Shown in pieces: positions 48,772 through 55,679 of a stretch of 64,000 nt of DNA (the first letter of the stretch is position 1; each line of letters opens with the position of its first letter). The stretch lies in NCBI RefSeq assembly GCF_031344055.1, contig NZ_JADBEN010000003.1. One strand, 5' to 3'. The position numbers and the translations under genes were made by a program. The notes below the pieces were generated by a model. The model searched no databases, had not been told where the DNA came from, and worked only from the letters and a program-made list of their open reading frames with translations. This DNA comes from Methylobacillus flagellatus_A. GTDB taxonomy: Bacteria > Pseudomonadota > Gammaproteobacteria > Burkholderiales > Methylophilaceae.

Positions 48772-49021
48772 TTGTCCGCAACGCGCCTTGCGGGCCTGAA
48801 CAACAGGCTGAGGCTACTGTTATTGTTACTGGCAAACGATACCACAGACACGGCTTGTCTTCATCATAACTTTCAATCCTCCGCAGGCAGGCCGGATTGC
48901 CTGCATGAGAGGCTGTTCACGATATTTTCGCCAGAGAGGCAAGCGACAAATCGCCGCCGGGCAATGCGCATCAAATCCCAGTATAATGGCGGCTTTTGCG
49001 TTTAATGTCGCCAGAGCCACG

Positions 49022-49876
49022 ATGAAAAACACCGCAACCCTACTTGTGACATGTCCCGACCGCAAGGGCATCGTCGCATCGATTGCCGATTTTCTCTACC
49101 GCCACGATGCCAACATCCTGCATGCGGACCAGCACCAGGATGCCGAGAACAGCCTGTTCCTGATGCGCGTCGAATTCGACCTGGACGGCGCCAAAGTCGA
49201 CCTCGACAACTTCAACGAACATTTTTCGCCGATTGCCGGCCAGTTCAGCATGGATTGGGAACTCAAGGGCTCCCAGCGCCGCGCGCGCATGGCCATCATG
49301 GTCTCGCAATACGACCACTGCCTGGTCGACCTGCTGCACCGCCACCAGAGCGGCGAGCTGGATTGCGACATTCCGCTCATCATCAGCAACCATCGCGATA
49401 CTGAAAACCTCGCCAAGTTCTACGGCATTCCTTTCTTCCATATCGAAGTCTCCAAGGAAAACAAGGCCGAGGCAGAAGCGCGGCAATTCGCCTTATTCGA
49501 CGAATACCAGGTCGACCTCATCGTACTGGCGCGCTACATGCAGATTCTCTCGCCGGATTTCGTCAAGCGCTACCCGCACCGCGTCATCAACATCCACCAC
49601 TCATTCCTTCCAGCGTTCATCGGCGCCCGTCCCTATCACCGCGCTTTCGAGCGCGGGGTCAAGCTGATCGGCGCCACCAGCCACTATGTCACGGAAATCC
49701 TGGACGAAGGCCCCATCATCGAGCAGGATATCGCCCGCATTTCCCACCGCGACCAGGTCGAAGACCTGATCCAGAAAGGCCGCGACCTTGAGCGCGTCGT
49801 ATTATCCCGTGCCGTGCGCTGGCACATCGAAAACCGCATCCTGCTCTACGCGAACAAAACCGTCATTTTCGATTGA
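49022..49876 (+). CDS. purU: Formyltetrahydrofolate deformylase
   Basis: 284 residues: an N-terminal ACT domain (about 1-80, LLVTCPDRKGIVASIADFLYRHDANI) and a formyltransferase-fold catalytic domain (about 85-284). Key stretches are IPLIISNHRDTENLAKFYGIP, INIHHSFLPAFIGARPYHRA, and GATSHYVTEILDEGPIIEQD. It hydrolyses 10-formyl-THF to formate and THF, balancing one-carbon pools, a step of interest in a methylotroph. ATG at 49022 chosen (family-typical start); the frame is open from 48905. Confidence 0.96.
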   Translation: MKNTATLLVTCPDRKGIVASIADFLYRHDANILHADQHQDAENSLFLMRVEFDLDGAKVDLDNFNEHFSPIAGQFSMDWELKGSQRRARMAIMVSQYDHCLVDLLHRHQSGELDCDIPLIISNHRDTENLAKFYGIPFFHIEVSKENKAEAEARQFALFDEYQVDLIVLARYMQILSPDFVKRYPHRVINIHHSFLPAFIGARPYHRAFERGVKLIGATSHYVTEILDEGPIIEQDIARISHRDQVEDLIQKGRDLERVVLSRAVRWHIENRILLYANKTVIFD

Positions 49877-49984
49877 TCGACAGAACCGCCAAGAAACCGA
49901 CAATAGTGACGGGACATCGACATTCCCGTCGCTGAATTTTACTGCCTCCCTCCCTCTTCCGCGTCGCCCTCAACACGGCAGCTA

Positions 49985-50029
49985 TAGTCCAATAGGACTA
50001 AAAACCCCATAAAAACAATGACATTTAAT
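49985..50029 (+). promoter_or_regulatory. Perfect lux-box-like site and -10 box of the type I secretion operon
   Basis: TAGTCC (49985-49990), spacer AATA, GGACTA (49995-50000): perfect 6-bp arms with the 4-nt spacing seen before the PEP-CTERM genes. A -10-like TTTAAT lies at 50024-50029, 31 bp from the centre, putting the site near -43; there is no -35 hexamer. A further half-site TAGACTAG is at 50041-50048. The rest of the 355-bp gap between purU and the TolC gene is AT-rich leader in which I see no gene. Confidence 0.6.
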
Positions 50030-50231
50030 TAGCACATCATTAGACTAGCCCGCGGTTCACCACAGTGGCGCAATAAATGCTGGTGATGAACCGATTGTTA
50101 TCCATATGGAATGCCGAAAACTAAATGCAATTCACAATGGTTGACATTCAAGAAATGTGTTTTGAGCTAGATTGAAACAAGGGTGGAAAAAATTCCAACC
50201 CGGTATCTATAAAAATCATTAAGGGTTGAAC

Positions 50232-52163
50232 GTGTCAAACAACCGCAAACACTTCATGTTTAAATGTACATGGCCTATGTTAGTGGTGACAGCAGCCTGG
50301 GCTGCCGAACCGCAAGGGGAAATCACCAATGCACCTGCCAGCGCATTGCAGACTGCTTCGAGCGCCGCACATGCGGCGGTTGAAGCCGCCAATGCAGCTG
50401 CCGCAGCCGCGACAGCCGCAGCCAGTGCCGCTACCGCGGCGGCTAATGCAGCCAGCGAAGCGGTCAAGGCGACCGAGCAGGGCCTGAAACAGCCGCAGCT
50501 GGTAGTCGCCCCAACAACGCCCGAACAACTGGCCGCGCCTCCTGCTGCCGCAGCGCCCGCGCCTGTTGGCAGCACAATCCAGCAACAACAGGCAGCCGCC
50601 CAGGCCCCTGTCGCTCCGATTGGCCTGCAATCGCTCAACCTGGACCTGCCGACCCAAGCCCAATCAGCGGCCGCAGTCGATGAACTGCACTTGTCGCGCC
50701 TGTTCGGCATCAGCACCATTCCCGTGGCGGTTGCCAATGAAATCCACAATGAATACCTGAGCAGCGAATACGCGGAGCAAGTCCACTCCGCGCAATTGCC
50801 GGCTACCGTCACCGACACCATGGATATCCGCGCGGCCACCGATGCCGCGGTGGACTTCAGCCGCGACGTGCATATCGCCGACGAACGCGTGAACCAGGCA
50901 GAAGCGCAATCCAAGCAGGCACGCGGCCTGCTGCTGCCCAATCTTTCCGTGCGCTACGGCAAGGGACGCGAGATATCGTCGCCCTCCTCCGCCATCGACG
51001 CACGCACCGGCTCCCGCATGGAAGAGTCGCACCATACCCGCACCGACCGCGTGATCACACTGCGCCAGCCGTTGATGGACCTGCCCAGCATCTATGACTG
51101 GAAGCGCCGCCAGGCCGTCATCAACTCGCGCGAGGAAAGCCGCCGCGGCAGCCAGGGCGATGCCTGGCTTTCCACCGTCAACGCCTACCTCGGCCTGACC
51201 ACCAGCCGGTTGATCGCCGACCTGTCGCTGGGTTACGAGAACCAGCTCAACGAGCTGTTCACCTACGTGGACAAGCGCGCCACCGCGGGCGCTTCCAGCG
51301 ATGCCGACCGCGAACGCGTGCGCGCGCGCAGCCTATCCGCCCGTTCGGCACGCACCCAGCAGGAAGCCGCCCACTCGGCCGCCAGCATTGAATTCCTGCG
51401 CCTGACCAACGTCGCGCCGCAAAACATCCGCCTGCCTGAGCGCGAGGACATGGGCGTCATCCCGTCCACGGCTGCCGACGCCATCAAGATCGCGATGAAC
51501 AACAGCCCCGACATCGCCTCGATACGCGAAGAGCTGCGCGCCTCCCAGATCGACCAGAACGTCGCACGCTCGCGTTATGCCCCGCGCCTGGACCTGGAGC
51601 TTTCCAGGTGGACCACCGATAACGCCGGCGGCCCCGTAGGCGAACAGGACGACAAGCGCTTCATGGTGGTATTGAACTGGAACCTGCTCAACGGCGGCAG
51701 CGATTACTACATGACCAAGGAAAAGCTCTCGCGCATCGAGGAGGTGCGCTACCGCCTCGACGACCTGCAGCGCCGTATCAGCCAGGCCATGATCTCGCAA
51801 TACGCCATCCTCGAATCTTCCCGCGAGCAACTCGTGGCGGGGTATCGCGAACTCAACGCCATCACGTCGGCCGCCAACGCCATGTCGGAGAAAATGTTCG
51901 CGGGCAACCAATCCCTGCTGGACCTGCTGGATGTCTACGACCGCCAGTATCAGGCGCGTACCCGCCTGGTGACGCTGCACGCGCAGGAAATCGACGCCTT
52001 GTCGCAGATCAACCGCCTGCTCGGCCAATCGCAGCCCATGACCGTGGTCGCCGCCAGCAAGACGCCTGGCTTCGGCCCGGCCAGCAATAGCACGGACGAT
52101 GCCGTGACAATGCCGCTGAACCCGCAGGAAGCAGGCACGGCCACGCCGCTGCCCAAGGAATAG
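50232..52163 (+). CDS. TolC-family outer-membrane channel with Ala-rich N-terminal extension
   Basis: 643 residues, first gene of the type I secretion operon. A weak signal sequence (FMFKCTWPMLVVTAAWAA) is followed by an unusual segment of about 65 residues that is almost only Ala with Ser, Thr and Glu (about 30-85), a Pro/Ala/Gln linker, and the outer-membrane efflux-protein domain (about 195-600). That domain has long coiled-coil helices such as RDVHIADERVNQAEAQSKQARGLLLPNLSVRYG and ELNAITSAANAMSEKMFAG. Typical TolC proteins are about 450 residues. GTG at 50232 is chosen for AAGGG spacing; a TTG at 50226 and an ATG at 50262 are alternatives. It gives the outer-membrane duct for the exporter downstream. 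Confidence 0.87.
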   Translation: MSNNRKHFMFKCTWPMLVVTAAWAAEPQGEITNAPASALQTASSAAHAAVEAANAAAAAATAAASAATAAANAASEAVKATEQGLKQPQLVVAPTTPEQLAAPPAAAAPAPVGSTIQQQQAAAQAPVAPIGLQSLNLDLPTQAQSAAAVDELHLSRLFGISTIPVAVANEIHNEYLSSEYAEQVHSAQLPATVTDTMDIRAATDAAVDFSRDVHIADERVNQAEAQSKQARGLLLPNLSVRYGKGREISSPSSAIDARTGSRMEESHHTRTDRVITLRQPLMDLPSIYDWKRRQAVINSREESRRGSQGDAWLSTVNAYLGLTTSRLIADLSLGYENQLNELFTYVDKRATAGASSDADRERVRARSLSARSARTQQEAAHSAASIEFLRLTNVAPQNIRLPEREDMGVIPSTAADAIKIAMNNSPDIASIREELRASQIDQNVARSRYAPRLDLELSRWTTDNAGGPVGEQDDKRFMVVLNWNLLNGGSDYYMTKEKLSRIEEVRYRLDDLQRRISQAMISQYAILESSREQLVAGYRELNAITSAANAMSEKMFAGNQSLLDLLDVYDRQYQARTRLVTLHAQEIDALSQINRLLGQSQPMTVVAASKTPGFGPASNSTDDAVTMPLNPQEAGTATPLPKE

Positions 52164-52175
52164 TGAGAGAACGCC

Positions 52176-52937
52176 ATGCAGATTGATAACGAACAGGAAG
52201 ACTCAGGCATTTTCTGGCCCGGCTACGTCGATGCCGTCAGCAACCTGGTGCTGAACCTGCTGTTTGTCGTGGTGATCCTCACCATTGCCGTGTTCATCTT
52301 CGCCATGGAACTGGGACGCCGCCATATCAGCGCAGAAACGCCGGTGGCCCCTCCGGCCGAGGAACAGCAACTGGTCTCCCAGCTGACGCCTTCCGATATG
52401 GAGGCGGTGGAATCCACCTCGCATCAATCCGATGACGATGCCGCCCGCCTGCGCCTGCAAGTCGACGCACTGCAAAAGCAACTTGCAGCGCTCAAGGGCA
52501 AGGACGATGAAGCCCGCCGCCTCAAGGAGGAGCTGGCCGCATTGCAACACGAGAAGTCTGCTGGCCGCAACAGTCCGCGCCGCGTGGTTTCCGCCACCAT
52601 CCGCGCCGAAGAGCCCGATATGACCATCACCGGCTCTCAAGGCGGCCTGGTCGTCGATTTTGTCGATGACGCCATCACCATCTCCACCAACGAGGCCGAC
52701 GAACTGCGCGGTCCATTGCAGGCCATCGTGGAAAGCGGCGGCGCGACCCTGGAAGTCAGCGTGCCTCCGGGCTTCACTGAAGCGCGGCGCCTGGCGTTCT
52801 ATCGCGCGATGGCGGTACGCAACCTGTTGATCGAAATGAAGCTGCCCGCAGACCGGATCCGCGTTTCCATCGTAGATGGCAACGCCAGGTCGGACAGCTC
52901 GCTGGTATCGGTCATACCGGCTGGCAATACGCCTTAA
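52176..52937 (+). CDS. MotB/SiiA-like inner-membrane protein
   Basis: 253 residues. A short N terminus, then one membrane helix (about 17-43) that begins PGYVDAVSNLVLNLLFVVVI: Asp19 stands just where the proton-binding aspartate stands in MotB, ExbD and Salmonella SiiA. A coiled coil (about 85-125, LRLQVDALQKQLAALKGKDDE) and a C-terminal OmpA/MotB-like fold (about 150-245, EARRLAFYRAMAVRNLLIEMKLPADRIRVSIVD) follow, but without the full peptidoglycan-binding consensus. With the MotA-like protein two genes later it should form a proton channel serving the exporter. It starts 12 bp after the TolC gene. Confidence 0.8.
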   Translation: MQIDNEQEDSGIFWPGYVDAVSNLVLNLLFVVVILTIAVFIFAMELGRRHISAETPVAPPAEEQQLVSQLTPSDMEAVESTSHQSDDDAARLRLQVDALQKQLAALKGKDDEARRLKEELAALQHEKSAGRNSPRRVVSATIRAEEPDMTITGSQGGLVVDFVDDAITISTNEADELRGPLQAIVESGGATLEVSVPPGFTEARRLAFYRAMAVRNLLIEMKLPADRIRVSIVDGNARSDSSLVSVIPAGNTP

Positions 52938-52954
52938 GCGGGTCGTTGAGCGGC

Positions 52955-54241
52955 ATGAGCTGGCTACGCAAACAATGGAATGCCATGACGCCTTCCCGGG
53001 CCTTCGTCCTGGTCAGTGTCCTCGCAGTCGTGGCGCTAGTCGCCTGGGCAGCCCTGGCGCGGGTTGACCTGATTGTGCGCACGGTGGGCCGCGTAGTGCC
53101 GGCAGGCAAGGCGCAGATCGTGCAGCACCTCGAAGGCGGGATTGTCAGGACCATCCTGGTGCAGGAAGGCGAAGTCGTCAAGGCAGGCCAGCCGTTGATC
53201 GAGCTTTCCGACATCAAGGCACGCTCCGACCTCGGGCAGGAGCGCACCAAGCGCGACGCCCTGCGAGGCCGCGAGGCGCGGTTGCTGGCAGAAGCACGCG
53301 GCAAGAACAGCATCGAATTCCCTGCCGACCTGCATGACGCAGAAGTGAAGCAAGTAGAATCCGCAGCGTTGCAGGCGCGGGTTTCCAGCGTGAATGAAGA
53401 ATCCCGCGTATTGCGCGACCAAAGCGCCCAGCGCCGCGGTGAGATTGCCGAGATCGAGACCCGGCGCAGGAACCTGGTTTCGGAGATAGAGCTGGCGCGC
53501 CAGCAGCACAGGCTGATCGAAGGCCTGAACAAGAACGGCGCAGCTTCGAAGATGGAGTTGCTGGATGCGGAAAGCCGCTTGCAACGCATGGAGTCGCAAC
53601 TGCGCGAAGCAGAAGCAGCGTTGCCCCGCCTGAAGGCGGCGCAAGCTGAAATCGAGTCCAAGATAGGCGAGCTTTGGGCGCGCTTCCGTGCGGATGCCAC
53701 GGCCCAATTGACGGATGTACGTGCAGAGCTGCAAAGGTCCACGCTGGAGTTCGAGACCAATGTGGACCGCCTGGACCGCAACATCGTACGCGCGCCGATG
53801 GCGGGGTTCGTCAACCGCATGATGCTGTCGACGGTGGGGGGCGTGATCAGGCCGGGAGAGCCGCTGCTGGAGATCACCCCGGAAGACGAGCACATCGTGG
53901 TGGAAACACGCTCCAGGCCGGACGACCGCGCCAACCTGCGCAACGGCTTGCCGGCGCGGGTGCGCATCGGCGCATTCGACTATGCCACTTACGGCGCCTT
54001 GCCCGGCAAGGTCACCGAAGTGAGCGCGGATACGCTGTTCGACGAGCGTGAAGGCTATTACTACCGGGTGAGGGTAGATGTAGGGAGCATCAGCGAAATC
54101 AAGCTGGCGAAATCCGCCGGCCCGATCTCGCCGGGGATGTCAGTGACGGCGGATATTGTCGTGGGGAAGCGCACCGTGCTTTCCTACCTGCTGTCGCCGA
54201 TGATGCGTTTTGGGGATCGCGTATTCCGCGATCCGAGATAA
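52955..54241 (+). CDS. HlyD-family periplasmic adaptor
   Basis: 428 residues: membrane helix (about 17-36, SRAFVLVSVLAVVALVAWAA), lipoyl/barrel-sandwich halves (GRVVPAGKAQIVQHLEGGIVRTILVQEGEVVKAGQPLIELS, then NIVRAPMAGFVNRMMLSTVGGVIRPGEPLLEI), a long alpha-hairpin between them (about 90-275), and the C-terminal beta domain ending RTVLSYLLSPMMRFGDRVFRDPR. This is the type I secretion membrane-fusion protein joining the ABC exporter to TolC. ATG at 52955 chosen over the TTG at 52946. Confidence 0.93.
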   Translation: MSWLRKQWNAMTPSRAFVLVSVLAVVALVAWAALARVDLIVRTVGRVVPAGKAQIVQHLEGGIVRTILVQEGEVVKAGQPLIELSDIKARSDLGQERTKRDALRGREARLLAEARGKNSIEFPADLHDAEVKQVESAALQARVSSVNEESRVLRDQSAQRRGEIAEIETRRRNLVSEIELARQQHRLIEGLNKNGAASKMELLDAESRLQRMESQLREAEAALPRLKAAQAEIESKIGELWARFRADATAQLTDVRAELQRSTLEFETNVDRLDRNIVRAPMAGFVNRMMLSTVGGVIRPGEPLLEITPEDEHIVVETRSRPDDRANLRNGLPARVRIGAFDYATYGALPGKVTEVSADTLFDEREGYYYRVRVDVGSISEIKLAKSAGPISPGMSVTADIVVGKRTVLSYLLSPMMRFGDRVFRDPR

Positions 54242-54268
54242 AGATTATTTGTTAAAGGTAAGTTCCAC

Positions 54269-55606
54269 ATGCTGAAGCGACTAAGAATTTATTACTTTTA
54301 CGCGGCTTTGCCATTTGTGCTGCTTTTGCTCGGGGCTGCCGTCTATCACGAGGCCATCCTCAAGACGCTGGTCGAGAACCCGCATCCGCAGATCAATTAC
54401 GCCATCTTCTTTATCACCATCCTCGGCGGCATCCTGATCCTGTTCAACGTGCGCCGCCTGCTGAAGGAAGCAAGCAAGCTGGAGGACTATACCGGCGCCG
54501 TGCAATCCGGCGAGAGCCCGGCGCAACTGCAGGATAGGGCACAAGCCTACGATGGCGACATCGCCTACGTGCTGCGCATGATGGCCTCCTCCAGCGGCCG
54601 CGGCATCGCCCACCAGGAACAGGTCGCCATCGATGCCGAACTCAATAGCGCCGGCCGCCGCCTGACCAACCGCAACGCCCTGCCGCAGTTCCTCACCAGC
54701 CTGCTGGTCGGCCTCGGCCTGCTGGGCACGTTCATCGGCTTGCTGGCGACCCTGGACGACATTGCGGTGCTGATTTCCAGCTTTGCCACCATCAACGTCG
54801 GGGTAGACAGCCCAGTCGAAGTCTTCCGCGACATGGTATCGCGCATGCGCGCCCCGATGCGCTCCATGGGCATCGCCTTCTCGGCCTCCCTGTTCGGCCT
54901 GCTCGGCTCTATCATATTGGGTTTCATGATGGTGGCCGTGCGCCGCTGTACCCAGGAAGTCCTCTCCATCCTCGGCTCCGAAGTGGCCCAGCACATCGAA
55001 CAAGCGATTGCACGCCTTGCCAACAATGCCCAAGGTGGCAATGTCGCCACTACGACAGATGGCGAAACAGTGGTCATCGAGTCCGGTACTGCCGGCAGCG
55101 CTGGCTATCTTGCCAACATGGACCCTGCGGAACTCAAATTCCGCCGCGAAGTGGCCACCGAGGAAATCCGCGTGCTACGCCGCATCGAGGAACGCCTGAG
55201 TGAGTCTTCACGCCTGCAGGACCGTGCCTTGCAAGCCGAGCTGGACAACTTCAACAAGCAACGCAGCGAGATGATGCGCGCAATGGCGGACCACAACGAG
55301 TCGGTATCGCAATTCCGCGGCGAATTGCAACGCGTGGGCCGCCAACTCGGCACAATCTTGAGCATGATGGAGCGCGGCAACGCCGATATGCTCTCCCAGC
55401 TCAACGACCACTTCTCCGAATTGATCCAGACCACCGCGCGGCAGGGAACCGATCTCTCTCGCATGAGCGACATGATGACGCGTATGACGGACGACTCGAT
55501 GGAGCTACGCACCAACATCACCAACATGATGGACAGATTCTCGCCCGCCGAGCAACGCGCATTGTTAGCCACACTGCTGGAAGAGGCAGGAAAACAACGC
55601 CGTTGA
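54269..55606 (+). CDS. MotA/TolQ/ExbB-type proton-channel protein (SiiB-like)
   Basis: 445 residues. Two N-terminal membrane helices (about 8-28 and 45-63), a cytoplasmic domain, then two more (about 145-168, FLTSLLVGLGLLGTFIGLLATL, and about 205-230, SASLFGLLGSIILGFMMVAV). This is the MotA/TolQ/ExbB fold with its GxxGTxxG signature. The remaining 200 residues are a long cytoplasmic coiled coil. Together with the MotB-like gene it resembles Salmonella SiiA/SiiB, which form a proton channel needed for giant-adhesin secretion. It lies between the HlyD gene and the RTX substrate gene. Confidence 0.87.
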   Translation: MLKRLRIYYFYAALPFVLLLLGAAVYHEAILKTLVENPHPQINYAIFFITILGGILILFNVRRLLKEASKLEDYTGAVQSGESPAQLQDRAQAYDGDIAYVLRMMASSSGRGIAHQEQVAIDAELNSAGRRLTNRNALPQFLTSLLVGLGLLGTFIGLLATLDDIAVLISSFATINVGVDSPVEVFRDMVSRMRAPMRSMGIAFSASLFGLLGSIILGFMMVAVRRCTQEVLSILGSEVAQHIEQAIARLANNAQGGNVATTTDGETVVIESGTAGSAGYLANMDPAELKFRREVATEEIRVLRRIEERLSESSRLQDRALQAELDNFNKQRSEMMRAMADHNESVSQFRGELQRVGRQLGTILSMMERGNADMLSQLNDHFSELIQTTARQGTDLSRMSDMMTRMTDDSMELRTNITNMMDRFSPAEQRALLATLLEEAGKQRR

Positions 55607-55614
55607 CGACGACG

Positions 55615-55654
55615 GCCCGGCCTTAAGCTTTGAGTGTCCCGGCAATGGCCGGGC
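55615..55654 (+). other. Stable stem-loop between the channel gene and the RTX gene
   Basis: GCCCGGCC (55615-55622) pairs perfectly with GGCCGGGC (55647-55654), and an inner CCCGGC offers a competing 6-bp stem. There is no T run, so it is not a clean terminator. It sits 25 bp before the RTX start codon, which has a strong AAGGAG. It could be a processing or stability element that raises RTX mRNA over the rest of the operon, or a leaky terminator. Confidence 0.55.
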
Positions 55655-55679
55655 AGCAAATTAAAGAAGGAGCACTACC

